64,000 bases of DNA, taken from NCBI RefSeq assembly GCF_034718895.1, contig NZ_JAYERP010000001.1, positions 4,101,001 through 4,165,000 of the forward strand. Direction: 5' to 3'. Within the stretch, counting starts at the first letter, position 1. The number at the start of each line of letters is the position of its first letter. The notes under the pieces are model-generated. The model was given only the letters and a program-made list of their open reading frames with translations. It ran no database searches and was not told the origin of the DNA. This document shows positions 54,233 through 63,228 of the stretch, one piece after another. Both the position numbers and the translations under genes were made by a program. Source of the DNA: Paenibacillus phoenicis. GTDB taxonomy: Bacteria > Bacillota > Bacilli > Paenibacillales > Paenibacillaceae.

Positions 54233-54531
54233 ATAAAAATGGTAAAAAAGTATTCAGTTAGTCATCGATTCTAGTTAGGGAGAGTGATACTGTAAATGGA
54301 GGATTCGACTTCTATTGGAGTGCTAATGAAGATAGATAAAAACCGTGCCTTGCTCACTGTTAGGTTCTCTTCAGTAGCTAGACAAAATTAGGCTTCCACA
54401 GAGGATTCTTCTTGGTCTATCGAGTTCGCTCTGGAGATCAAGGAGAGCGCATTGTTTTCGCTCGAAATGATTCACTAAGTGGAAAACTTCAAAGTGGAGT
54501 AAGTAGTAACAAATCCACTCGTTACTGATAA
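54233..54531. other. AT-rich intergenic remnant
   Basis: About 300 bases after the terminator with no ribosome site or open frame I can support. It may be decayed sequence of the same foreign patch. Confidence 0.4.
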
Positions 54532-54560
54532 TCGATTCCTGCTTCAAATGGCGCTATAAT
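54532..54560 (+). promoter_or_regulatory. Probable sigma-A promoter of the aldolase-like gene
   Basis: A perfect TATAAT at 54555-54560, with a weak -35 (TCGATT) 17 bases upstream, 54 bases before the start codon. Confidence 0.45.
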
Positions 54561-54613
54561 AAGCATGATCATACAAACTAGACAGACAGCATGGGAGAGG
54601 AGCGGCGAGGAGC

Positions 54614-55729
54614 ATGTATGGAAATGATGGGGTACTGGATAGGCGGACACTGAAGGCGGCCTTTGACCGGACGGTTTATCAAGTGGTGGGCCACGGAAAA
54701 CGGAATGTAGAGGTGCTGAAGCAGGCTTTTGCCGAGATCAGCGGCGGGGTAGACAGCGACATGTACGGTACAGGACAAGCGCTGGAAGCCTTCGAAAGGA
54801 AAATGGCTGCGGTGCTCGGCAAGGAGTCGGCTGTATTTTTTCCGAGCGGCACGATGGCGCAGCAAATTGCTTTACGGATTTGGTGCGACCGTAAGGGATC
54901 GAAACGTGTGGCCTATCATCCTTTATGCCATTTGGAAATTCATGAGGAAGACGGATTAAAGGAACTGCACGGGCTGGAGCCGATTCTCCTGGCGGATAAG
55001 GATCGGCTGATTGAGATGGAGGACGTTCGGCAACTGCCGGAGGATGTCTCGTGCCTGCTGCTGGAGCTGCCGCAGCGCGAAATCGGCGGTCAGCTGCCGC
55101 CGTTCGCGGAGCTTGAAGCCATTTCCGCCTACTGCCAGGAGCGGGGCATTAAGCTACATCTGGACGGAGCCCGACTGTTCGAAGTGTTGCCTTACTACGA
55201 AAAAACCGCCGCAGAGGTTTGCGCCCTGTTCGACAGCGTCTATATCTCGTTCTACAAAGGCATCGGCGGAATCGCCGGAGCCATATTGGCAGGGGATCCG
55301 GAGCTGACGAAGGAATCTAAGGTGTGGAAAAGACGCCATGGCGGGGATCTCATCAGCTTGTATCCTTATTTTCTGAGTGCGGATTACTACTATGAGCAGC
55401 GCATAGGAAAGATGGGGATGTATTATCGGCAAGCGCAGGAGCTCTCCAGTCTGTTTAATCAATGTCATCGGATGAAGACCGTCCCGGCGATCCCGGTGTC
55501 GAACATGTTCCATGTTCATTCGGACGTTCCCAAGGATCGATTGGAGCCCGTGCTGATTGAGGTATATCGGGAAACCGGGGTTGGCTTAACCTCTTTCGTC
55601 AAGGAGAAGGCAGATGGGGGAAGTACCTTTGAAATCAGTATCGGAGATCGCTATAGCGAGGTGCCGGAAGATCGGCTGCAGCTGGCGTTCGAGCTGCTGG
55701 ATAAGAAGTTGAGAGGACTCTCGTTTTAA
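54614..55729 (+). CDS. Threonine-aldolase-like PLP enzyme (beta-eliminating lyase family)
   Basis: A 371-residue fold-type I PLP enzyme related to low-specificity L-threonine aldolase, which cleaves threonine to glycine and acetaldehyde. The PLP-binding Lys215 is in SFYKGIGGIAGA; the cofactor-contacting LHLDGARLFEV and the FFPSGTMAQQIALR region are conserved. Length is slightly above the family norm. GAGAGGAGCGGCGAGGAG precedes the ATG. Monocistronic, with terminator. Other beta-eliminating lyases share the fold, so the substrate is not certain. Confidence 0.85.
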   Translation: MYGNDGVLDRRTLKAAFDRTVYQVVGHGKRNVEVLKQAFAEISGGVDSDMYGTGQALEAFERKMAAVLGKESAVFFPSGTMAQQIALRIWCDRKGSKRVAYHPLCHLEIHEEDGLKELHGLEPILLADKDRLIEMEDVRQLPEDVSCLLLELPQREIGGQLPPFAELEAISAYCQERGIKLHLDGARLFEVLPYYEKTAAEVCALFDSVYISFYKGIGGIAGAILAGDPELTKESKVWKRRHGGDLISLYPYFLSADYYYEQRIGKMGMYYRQAQELSSLFNQCHRMKTVPAIPVSNMFHVHSDVPKDRLEPVLIEVYRETGVGLTSFVKEKADGGSTFEISIGDRYSEVPEDRLQLAFELLDKKLRGLSF

Positions 55730-55751
55730 ACCTGTATCGGTTTGAGATCAG

Positions 55752-55797
55752 AACACCGTAGGAAGCGACTGGATGTCGCTCCTTACGGTGTTTTTTG
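55752..55797 (+). terminator. Rho-independent terminator
   Basis: A long stem (AACACCGTA...AGCGAC with GTCGCT...TACGGTGTT) followed by six T. Confidence 0.88.
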
Positions 55798-55975
55798 CAT
55801 GTATGCTTCGATAATTCAAGCCTGCCCTCAAAAATGAATGCAAGAGGATGATGTATGCGCTTCCTCGAACAAGGTCGATCCCATTTTCCGACCCATTCGC
55901 CTTTTCCTCATCTTTACACTTCTTGAGGCGGGGAGTATGATTCATCCGTAGCAATTTGATATGGCGAAAATACCT

Positions 55976-56162
55976 GATCGCTGAGTTCTTTCTTTATTTC
56001 AGAAAGAAACGGGGGAACCAATGAAACGCGTCCAAAAGGGCGGGTTTCCGGGGTGAATCGCTTGATTTGGCCAACTTGGCCAAACTGCGTAGGGCTGCTT
56101 TCGTGCCCGAATCCGTCAGCTAACTCCGTAAGCGTCCGAAAGAGGGAATTGTCGCAGTGATC
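55976..56162 (+). promoter_or_regulatory. c-di-AMP (ydaO-type) riboswitch
   Basis: The leader contains the conserved blocks of the ydaO/yuaA motif in order: the P1 arm GATCGCTG, AGAAAGAAACGGGGGAACCAA, GGGGTGAATCGC, GGGCTGCTTTCGTGCCC, and GAATCCGTCAGCTAACTCCGTAAGCG, closed by CAGTGATC pairing with the start. A terminator follows and the regulated gene is a KimA-like potassium importer. In this class c-di-AMP binding promotes termination, so potassium uptake is shut off when c-di-AMP is high. Confidence 0.93.
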
Positions 56163-56181
56163 TGCTTGAACTTTTTAAAGC

Positions 56182-56217
56182 GGCTGCGGGAAGGTCCAAC
56201 TTTCCTGCGGCCTTTTT
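56182..56217 (+). terminator. Terminator of the riboswitch expression platform
   Basis: GGCTGCGGGAAGG pairs with CTTTCCTGCGGCC (three G-T pairs), followed by five T, 90 bases before the kimA start. It is expected to form when c-di-AMP is bound. Confidence 0.85.
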
Positions 56218-56306
56218 GTGTTGTTCGCTGCAGGAATGGGAAGCCTAAAGGACTACGAGCGGATCAGGATTGAAGGCTATTTTGAGAATGAAAAGAGGAT
56301 TTCATC

Positions 56307-58124
56307 ATGGTAAGCAAACTGAAGCGGGTACTGATCGGCAGACCGATGAAAAGTACCGAAATTGAAGGAGAAAAGCTAAGCAAACTTAAGGCATTGGCCG
56401 TATTGTCGTCGGACGCGTTGTCCTCCGTGGCATACGGTACGGAGCAGATTTTGATCGTCCTGATGGCGGCGGGATTTTCCGCGCTCTGGTATTCGATCCC
56501 GATCTCGTTTGCGGTACTTGGGCTTCTGTTGATTCTGATTCTGTCGTACCGCCAGACGATTTTCTCCTATCCGACCGGGGGCGGGGCCTATATCGTGGCG
56601 ATGGATAACCTGGGGCGGTCAACCGGACTGCTGGCCGGCGGCTCGCTGCTTGTTGATTATATACTGACGGTAGCTGTAAGTTCGTCAGCCGGTACAGATG
56701 CCATAACATCCGCATTCCCTATGCTGCATGATCAGCGGGTGCTGATCGCCCTCCTGATGATTACTATACTGACCATCATGAACCTGCGTGGGGTCACGGA
56801 ATCGGCTTCAATGCTGGCGGTTCCGGTATATCTATTTGTGGCCTCCATCTTCGTCCTGATTGTGTCGGGACTCTACAAGTATTGGACTGGCGGGATTCAT
56901 GCCAGCGCACCGGAGTTCGGGACGGCCGTATCCAACGTCAGCTTGTTCCTGCTGCTCAAGGCGTTCAGTTCGGGGTGCTCGGCCTTAACCGGGGTTGAGG
57001 CGGTGTCCAACGCCATTCCGAACTTCAAGCCGCCGGCGGAGCGGAATGCCGCAACCACGCTGGTGATGATGGGTGTCATTCTCTGCACCATGTTTATCGG
57101 TATTAGTGCGCTGGCCTATTGGTACGGAATTGCTCCGGATCCGAAGGCCACCGTAATATCTCAAATCGCTGAATCGACCTTTGGGCGCGGGATCTTGTAC
57201 TACTTGATCCAGGGCATTACAGCGTTAATCCTGTTTCTGGCAGCCAATACGGCTTATTCGGCCTTCCCGCTGCTGGCGTTTATGCTCGCCAAAGATAAAT
57301 ACATGCCGCATGCGTTTATGGTGCGCGGTGACCGGCTTGGCTTTTCAAACGGAATTATCTTCCTGGGCGTAGCCTCGGCGCTGCTGGTTCTTGGATTCCA
57401 CGGCGACACGGAAAGCCTGATTCCGCTCTATGCGGTTGGGGTATTTATTCCGTTCACCTTGTCCCAGCTGGGGATGATGGTGCGCTGGATCAAGCGCAAG
57501 CCGCAAGGTTGGGTGTTCCGGTTTACGATTAACACGATTGGCATGCTGACGACGCTGGGCATTACGCTCATCTTCATTATCACGAAGTTTTCACATGTCT
57601 GGTTCGTATTCATCTTCTTGCCGCTCGTGATGTTTATTTTCTACCAGATCCATCGACATTATATCAATATCGCCGACCAGCTTCGGATTGACATCGATAA
57701 AGACAAACCTTGCATAAAGGGCAGCACGATCGTCGTGCCGGTGGCGGGCGTTACCCGTGTCGTGATGAACTCGTTAAGCTACGCCAAATCGCTGACGGAT
57801 AACGTTGTTGCGGTGTATGTCGGATTTGATGATGAGGACATCGAACGGATGGAGAAGAAGTGGGAGGAATGGAATCCGGGGGTTCGGCTCATTACGCTGC
57901 GCTCCAGCTTCCGCAGCATTATCCGGCCGCTGATGAAGTTCATTGATACCGTGGAATGGAAAACGGCGGAGACCGATCACATTACCGTCCTGATTCCTCA
58001 GTTTATTCCTCGGCACTGGTGGCAGAATATTTTGCATAATCAGTCGAGCTTGTTGCTTAGAGCTTATTTGTTTAACAAGAAAGATATCGTCATTGCGACT
58101 GTACCTTATCATTTGCAAAAATAA
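56307..58124 (+). CDS. kimA: KimA-like potassium importer, APC family
   Basis: A 605-residue membrane protein of the APC superfamily with about 12 helices and a cytoplasmic C-terminal domain of about 150 residues (from near residue 455). The N-terminal part carries KLSKLKALAVLSSDALSSVAYGTEQ and the first helices with SYRQTIFSYPTGGGAYIVA, which match B. subtilis KimA (YdaO), a high-affinity proton-coupled potassium importer. The c-di-AMP riboswitch directly upstream strongly supports this. AAAAGAGGA precedes the ATG. A hairpin follows the stop. Confidence 0.92.
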   Translation: MVSKLKRVLIGRPMKSTEIEGEKLSKLKALAVLSSDALSSVAYGTEQILIVLMAAGFSALWYSIPISFAVLGLLLILILSYRQTIFSYPTGGGAYIVAMDNLGRSTGLLAGGSLLVDYILTVAVSSSAGTDAITSAFPMLHDQRVLIALLMITILTIMNLRGVTESASMLAVPVYLFVASIFVLIVSGLYKYWTGGIHASAPEFGTAVSNVSLFLLLKAFSSGCSALTGVEAVSNAIPNFKPPAERNAATTLVMMGVILCTMFIGISALAYWYGIAPDPKATVISQIAESTFGRGILYYLIQGITALILFLAANTAYSAFPLLAFMLAKDKYMPHAFMVRGDRLGFSNGIIFLGVASALLVLGFHGDTESLIPLYAVGVFIPFTLSQLGMMVRWIKRKPQGWVFRFTINTIGMLTTLGITLIFIITKFSHVWFVFIFLPLVMFIFYQIHRHYINIADQLRIDIDKDKPCIKGSTIVVPVAGVTRVVMNSLSYAKSLTDNVVAVYVGFDDEDIERMEKKWEEWNPGVRLITLRSSFRSIIRPLMKFIDTVEWKTAETDHITVLIPQFIPRHWWQNILHNQSSLLLRAYLFNKKDIVIATVPYHLQK

Positions 58125-58130
58125 GCAAAT

Positions 58131-58161
58131 TCCCCCGAAGCCGTCGCAACGGCTCGGGGGA
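58131..58161. terminator. Hairpin between convergent kimA and PTS genes
   Basis: TCCCCCGAAGCCGT pairs with ACGGCTCGGGGGA (one bulged base). Neither side has a strong T-run, so it may act weakly in both directions. Confidence 0.5.
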
Positions 58162-58172
58162 CCTTAGTTTAA

Positions 58173-60140
58173 TTATTGAATTTGATCCAGCAGCTGATAA
58201 GCTTCCTGTTTGGTTTTCACCTGCAGCAGCTGTTCGCGGAATGCGTCATCCATCAGCTTGCGGGACAGCATTTGCAGAATTTTTAAATGCTCATTGCCTT
58301 TGTTTTCGGCAGGGACAGCGATCATAAAGATCAACTTAGCGGGCGTTCCGTCCGCGCTGCTCCAATCCACGCCTTCCGGCTTGATCCCGAATACGACTCT
58401 TGGCTTCAGCACCGCCACCGACTTCCCGTGCGGTACGGCGACGTTCATGCCGATGCCGGTAGAGCTTTCTTGCTCGCGCTTCAGAATCGCCTGCTTGAAC
58501 TCAGCAGAGGAGGTCAGCACACCTTCAGCGTTCAGCTTTGCAATCATTTCGTCGATGATCCCGTCCCGTGTTGACGCGGACAGGGAAGGCTCAATCAGAT
58601 CCAAACTGATGATATCCGTCAGCTTGCGAACTGTGCTTTGAGCTTCGGCAGCCGGCACGCTTACCGGGCGGACGTTCTCCGCACGTGGCGTTTCCATGGC
58701 TGGAGCCGCCTCGTCCGCAGCGCTCGCTTCGGCGAGCTGAGGCTCGACCTGTTCTTTCTTCAGCAATTTGATCATTAAGGCCGTAACGATGGAACCCGCG
58801 ATGACGGCCACGAAGAACATGAGGACATTGTCAACGGCGCCAAGTACGGCAACGATTGGACCGCCGTGAGCTACGCGGTCGCCGACGCCGCCCAGCATGG
58901 CGATGACGGAACCTGTCATCGAGCCGACCATGATGCTGGGAATAACGCGCAGTGGGTCTTGCGATGCGAACGGAATCGCACCTTCGGTGATCCCGAACAA
59001 GCCCATCGTAAAGGCGGCTTTGCCGGATTCCCGTTCGGCATTATGGAACTTGCGTTTGAACAAGAACGTTGCCAGGCCCAGACCGATCGGCGGAATACAG
59101 ATCGCAACGGCGATCGGACCCATGATTTGATAGTTCCCCTCCGCGATCATCGCGGAGCCGAACATGAACGCTACCTTGTTAACCGGACCACCCATGTCGA
59201 AGGAGATCATGGCGCCCAGAATCAAGGCCAGCAGAATCGAGCTGGCTCCTTGCATGCTGGCAAGCCAGTTGGTCAGCCATTCAAACACTTGGGCGATCGG
59301 GCCGCCAAGCAGGTAAATGAAGGCGAGACCTACGATCAGCGAAGAGAGAACCGGGATGATGATGATTGGCATGATTGGATTGATCGCTTTCGGCACCTTC
59401 CACTTCTTGATCCAAAGTGCAACGTAACCCGCCAGGAAACCGGCGATGATCCCGCCGATGAAGCCGGCACCGGCTTCACTTCCGTAGAAGCTGCCATTGG
59501 CGGCGATGTAACCGCCGATGATCCCGGGAGCGAGACCCGGCCGGTCGGCGATACTAAACGCGATGAACCCGGCTAGCACCGGTACCATAAACGTAAAGGA
59601 CGCAGATCCCAGCTTCTCGATGGTTTTCCAGAACGAGTCTTCTGGAATTTGCAGGCCGCCCGGAGTAGGTACGCCGCCGATCGAGAGAGCGATGGCGATC
59701 AAGAGACCGCCCACGACGATAAACGGAATCATATACGAGACACCGCTCATCAGGTGGCGATAAAAGGCGTTTTGCTGCTTGGCGCCGGTCTGTTTGGCCG
59801 GCGTACCTTCATTGTTATCCTGTCCTTGGTATACCGGCACTTCTCCGCGAATCATCTGTTGGATCAGCGCCTCGGGGTTCCGTATGCCTTCCTGCACACC
59901 AACAACGAGCAGCTTCTTGCCGACGAACCGGCGTTTGTCTACCGTTTTGTCGGCCGCGATGATGATGCCGTCCGCTTGGCGGATATCTTCCTCCGTGAAT
60001 TCGTTTTCCACTCCGATCGAGCCTTGGGTCTCGACCTTCATGGCAATACCTAGCTTGTCGGCGGCTTTTTGCAGATTTTCCGCCGCCATGTACGTATGGG
60101 CAATCCCGTTGGGACATGAGGTAATCGCCAGTAGTTTCAT
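58173..60140 (-). CDS. PTS fructose/mannose-family permease EIIBCA (ManP-like)
   Basis: A 655-residue phosphotransferase permease with domains in the order B-C-A. EIIB is at residues 1-100 with Cys9 in SCPNGIAHTYMAAE; the EIIC membrane domain spans about 130-470; EIIA occupies about 515-655 with phospho-His571 in VAVPHGKS. Uptake and phosphorylation of a hexose are coupled. The B-C-A order, length and the adjacent ManR-like regulator fit B. subtilis ManP (mannose), but fructose relatives are similar and no mannose-6-phosphate isomerase gene lies beside it. AGGAGGAAAC precedes the ATG; a cre box lies just upstream. Confidence 0.88.
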   Translation of the reverse strand: MKLLAITSCPNGIAHTYMAAENLQKAADKLGIAMKVETQGSIGVENEFTEEDIRQADGIIIAADKTVDKRRFVGKKLLVVGVQEGIRNPEALIQQMIRGEVPVYQGQDNNEGTPAKQTGAKQQNAFYRHLMSGVSYMIPFIVVGGLLIAIALSIGGVPTPGGLQIPEDSFWKTIEKLGSASFTFMVPVLAGFIAFSIADRPGLAPGIIGGYIAANGSFYGSEAGAGFIGGIIAGFLAGYVALWIKKWKVPKAINPIMPIIIIPVLSSLIVGLAFIYLLGGPIAQVFEWLTNWLASMQGASSILLALILGAMISFDMGGPVNKVAFMFGSAMIAEGNYQIMGPIAVAICIPPIGLGLATFLFKRKFHNAERESGKAAFTMGLFGITEGAIPFASQDPLRVIPSIMVGSMTGSVIAMLGGVGDRVAHGGPIVAVLGAVDNVLMFFVAVIAGSIVTALMIKLLKKEQVEPQLAEASAADEAAPAMETPRAENVRPVSVPAAEAQSTVRKLTDIISLDLIEPSLSASTRDGIIDEMIAKLNAEGVLTSSAEFKQAILKREQESSTGIGMNVAVPHGKSVAVLKPRVVFGIKPEGVDWSSADGTPAKLIFMIAVPAENKGNEHLKILQMLSRKLMDDAFREQLLQVKTKQEAYQLLDQIQ

Positions 60141-60166
60141 GGATGTTTCCTCCTGTAATCAAAGAT

Positions 60167-60180
60167 CGAAATCGTTTACA
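60167..60180 (-). promoter_or_regulatory. cre site upstream of the PTS permease gene
   Basis: TGTAAACGATTTCG on the minus strand (CGAAATCGTTTACA on the plus strand) matches the CcpA consensus at 12 of 14 positions, 27 bases before the start codon. Consistent with carbon catabolite repression of a secondary PTS. Confidence 0.55.
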
Positions 60181-60258
60181 TGACTCATCTTATCGCAAAA
60201 GGAACGGCGGAAAAGAACTTTATATTACCGGAAGTTGCGGAAAAACTGATTTTTTTCC

Positions 60259-62211
60259 CTATAAGCAATTGAGCAGCTCCTCGGGAGTCCGTGCCTGCAC
60301 GAGCCGCTCAACGGTTGAAGGCTGTTCGCTTAGCAAGGACAGGCGCTGGAACAGTTTTTTCGTCATCTCTTGCTCCTGCGGGGCAAGCGCCAGCATAAAT
60401 ACGACGGACACCTTCTCTTCCTGCCATTCCAACGGCTCTTCCAGGGTGGCAACAGCGATCCGCGAGGTGCGAATCAGCTTCGGATCGCCATGGGGGATTG
60501 CGATGCCGCCGCCGATGGTCGTGGACGAGAGCCGTTCCCGCAGCAAAGCCTGATGCGCGTAATCCGGCTCAACGAACCCCTGCTTGGCGAGCTCGTTCCC
60601 TAACAGCTCGATCAGCTCGAATCGATGGCCGATGGTCAGGCGCGGGAAGATGAGCGAAGGCTGCGTGTACATGCCCAGAATCGAGCCAGCGTGTTCGGCG
60701 TGACCGGATTCTTGGTCCAACTTGCCGATGAAGTCGGCGATCTTCTGCGTTTCGCCAGTCTCCAGCAGCGGGGATACCGTGATATAGGGGACGTTCACAT
60801 TCTCCAAAGGAATTGTGGAGATGATAAAGTCAACCGAATGGTGAGCCAAATACCCGGGGAGATCGGCTTTCCGAACGGAATCCAATACATGCAGTTCGGG
60901 GAACTTCCGCTCCAGCTTGCTGCGCAAGATCTGCGACATGCCCACCCCCATATGGCAGACAGTCACGATTCGCTTCCTTCCCTCAGCCGGCTGGCTCAGC
61001 CGTTCCACAGCGGCCTGAAAATGCAGCGTCAAATAAGCGACCTCCTCTTCAGGAATGGTGAAGGGGTACCCTTCACTTAACTCTCTCGTCGCATAAATCA
61101 CCATATCAAACATGTAGGGATACATTCTCTTGATATCCTGCAGCATCGGGTTCGATACGGTGAGCCCGTAGCTTAACCGGTTCAACGTTGAATATAAATG
61201 AATGCGCAGCCCTTCCATCAAAGCCTCGTCTTGGCCAAAATCCACCCAGGTCAAAGCGGACATCTTCCGGACGAGCGTCTCTGCTAAACCGCGGACCTCC
61301 GCCGTTTCCGCGGATGGATCTGCTCCGGGCTCCGCCGTTTCGATCCGCGCCCGGGATCGGATCTTCCCGCCCAGAATATGAGCGGTCAGATAAGCTACTT
61401 CATCCTCCGGGAAGCGCACGGCGAAGAAGCGCTCCAGCTTCCGGATGAAGGCTCCCGTCCAGCGGAACTCCGGCTTCCCGCGGACAAAGACCTTCTCTTG
61501 CTCGGAGAAGGTAATCGGCTGTTTCAGTTTCGTTCGTCGAATCATCAGCAACGTATGAATCAGCAGATTGTCGAACGCTTCATCCGTAAAAGCAAGCTGC
61601 GCATCAAGCTCGAGCTGCTTGAGCTCCCGAGTGACGATATCGAGCTCATGGGGAGCAAATCGATCCTTGATGAAGGCTTGGCCTGCTTCGCCGGTGAGTT
61701 GGGACAGCTTGGACAACGCCGCGCGCTTATCCCGTTCTTTCCCTTCGATCAAGACGCCGACCTTTTGCTTGGAAACGACGATCAGGTCCCATTTCGCGAG
61801 CCAATCCCGCAAAGCGTCCAAGTCTTTTTTGATCACGGTCTTACTGGTGTAGTGCTTGTCGGCCAGCTCTTGGATCGTTACCGGCTTCGTCTCCATCAAG
61901 AGCCGGTAGGCCACGGCGATCAGCCGTTCCTCCTCCGTTTCCTGTTCCTTTGGCTTGATGGACCGGGATCGGAGCAGTTCTGCGGTGATTTGGGCTTTGT
62001 CCGGCTCGGAAATGTCCAAGGCGACCCCGTATCCGGGCTTGCGGACCAGACGGGCATTTGACGATTGGGTTAAATACTGATCGATTTCATCCAGATCGTT
62101 GCGTATAGTTTTCTCCGAACAGCCAAAGTGCAAGGCAATATCCCGGATCACCAAGTGGGGCCGGGCATCGGTAAGCAGCATATGTAAAATATCCTTCTGA
62201 CGGTCGTTCAT
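60259..62211 (-). CDS. PRD-containing transcriptional activator (ManR-like)
   Basis: A 650-residue activator with an N-terminal DeoR/HTH region (DIALHFGCSEKTIRNDLDEID), a second HTH (VTIQELADKHYTSKTVIKKDLDAL), two PRD domains (about residues 190-400), an EIIB-like domain with Cys419 in VCHMGVGMSQ and an EIIA-like domain with His574 in IAIPHGDP. This matches ManR of B. subtilis in length and layout. Phosphorylation by PTS proteins tunes its activity toward the adjacent permease gene, 118 bases downstream on the same strand. The start ATG lies beside GGGGGTGACG. Confidence 0.88.
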   Translation of the reverse strand: MNDRQKDILHMLLTDARPHLVIRDIALHFGCSEKTIRNDLDEIDQYLTQSSNARLVRKPGYGVALDISEPDKAQITAELLRSRSIKPKEQETEEERLIAVAYRLLMETKPVTIQELADKHYTSKTVIKKDLDALRDWLAKWDLIVVSKQKVGVLIEGKERDKRAALSKLSQLTGEAGQAFIKDRFAPHELDIVTRELKQLELDAQLAFTDEAFDNLLIHTLLMIRRTKLKQPITFSEQEKVFVRGKPEFRWTGAFIRKLERFFAVRFPEDEVAYLTAHILGGKIRSRARIETAEPGADPSAETAEVRGLAETLVRKMSALTWVDFGQDEALMEGLRIHLYSTLNRLSYGLTVSNPMLQDIKRMYPYMFDMVIYATRELSEGYPFTIPEEEVAYLTLHFQAAVERLSQPAEGRKRIVTVCHMGVGMSQILRSKLERKFPELHVLDSVRKADLPGYLAHHSVDFIISTIPLENVNVPYITVSPLLETGETQKIADFIGKLDQESGHAEHAGSILGMYTQPSLIFPRLTIGHRFELIELLGNELAKQGFVEPDYAHQALLRERLSSTTIGGGIAIPHGDPKLIRTSRIAVATLEEPLEWQEEKVSVVFMLALAPQEQEMTKKLFQRLSLLSEQPSTVERLVQARTPEELLNCL

Positions 62212-62353
62212 CGTTTCGCGTCACCCCCTTCATATAAATTATGGGATTAGCATTTCTGGAACAGGTAGATTCGATACGGCCGGGCACCAATCCAGACATC
62301 CGCACGTACACTAACCTAGATTCACCTGAATATTGACAAGGAGGGGAATAGGT

Positions 62354-63172
62354 TTGATCCTACTGCCGCCACAAGATAAGAGTCAACTTGCTCAAATGAC
62401 GCTGCCTCCGCTTCAAAGGGAAATCGTGCAGGCTCAAGAACGAAGCCCGGTGCCCTATCGTTACGGTTCTTTAGATGAATTGCTGTTCGAACTGGCTCTC
62501 CGCAACTCGATCGTCGATTCGGCCTTGGCGCTGAATGGAAGTGGGGCCCAATTTGCCGTCTACCGTAAATCCCGATGCAATGAGCTGTATTGGAACCGCA
62601 CGGAGGAGGGAGGGTTTCGGCTAAGAAACGGAGTAGCGCCGGCGGATGCCATTCTCGACATTTACCGGAACGGTCCGCTTTATGGCTTCGAATGCTCGAT
62701 GGCGATGATGATCGTGATGTATAAGGCTGTACTGGATCAGATCGGCAGTCGGGCGTTTAATACGTATTTTACCAACCTGCTTCTTTACGATTGGCAGTAT
62801 GACAGTGATCTGGGTTTTCGTCAAGGAAGTTTGCGTCTGGGGCCCTATCCCGGAGATATTCTCTATTTCAAAAATCCGGACCATAATCCCGAAACCCCGG
62901 AATGGCAAGGGGAGAACGTCATTATGCTGGGCGAAGACCGCTATTATGGCCATGGCATCGGCATCCATTCTTCCGCCGGAATCATCGACGCACTTAATCG
63001 GAGAAGAATACCCGGCAGCCGGCGATCGGCGTACTTGCTTGATTTGATCATTTATCCCAATTACGATCATATCCGATCCCTGCGGGGCGTGTATGCCCGG
63101 ATCGGCAGCACCGTCTATCGCCGTCGCGGCTCCCACAACGAAGCGCATCACACCAATTCCAGCCAAGCCTAA
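62354..63172 (+). CDS. tgl: Protein-glutamine gamma-glutamyltransferase Tgl (spore coat transglutaminase)
   Basis: A 272-residue transglutaminase. The catalytic Cys is residue 114 in YGFECSMAMMIVMY; GENVIMLGEDRYYGHGIGI carries the other active-site region. In Bacillus this enzyme cross-links spore-coat proteins late in sporulation. The TTG start is preferred over the TTG at 62333: AAGGAGGGG lies seven bases before it and the catalytic Cys then falls near the position seen in the B. subtilis enzyme. The protein is about 25 residues longer than the B. subtilis one. A terminator follows. Confidence 0.92.
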   Translation: MILLPPQDKSQLAQMTLPPLQREIVQAQERSPVPYRYGSLDELLFELALRNSIVDSALALNGSGAQFAVYRKSRCNELYWNRTEEGGFRLRNGVAPADAILDIYRNGPLYGFECSMAMMIVMYKAVLDQIGSRAFNTYFTNLLLYDWQYDSDLGFRQGSLRLGPYPGDILYFKNPDHNPETPEWQGENVIMLGEDRYYGHGIGIHSSAGIIDALNRRRIPGSRRSAYLLDLIIYPNYDHIRSLRGVYARIGSTVYRRRGSHNEAHHTNSSQA

Positions 63173-63173
63173 G

Positions 63174-63218
63174 AACAACAAGGCCTCCCGCAAATTGCAG
63201 GAGGCCTTGTTGTTTTTT
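63174..63218 (+). terminator. Strong Rho-independent terminator
   Basis: AACAACAAGGCCTCC pairs perfectly with GGAGGCCTTGTTGTT over an 11-base loop, followed by TTTT. Confidence 0.9.
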
Positions 63219-63228
63219 GCGTTTAAGT

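Noticed and set aside
55748..55954. 68-codon minus-strand frame upstream of kimA
   Set aside because: It overlaps the terminator and the approach to the riboswitch and shows no coding character.
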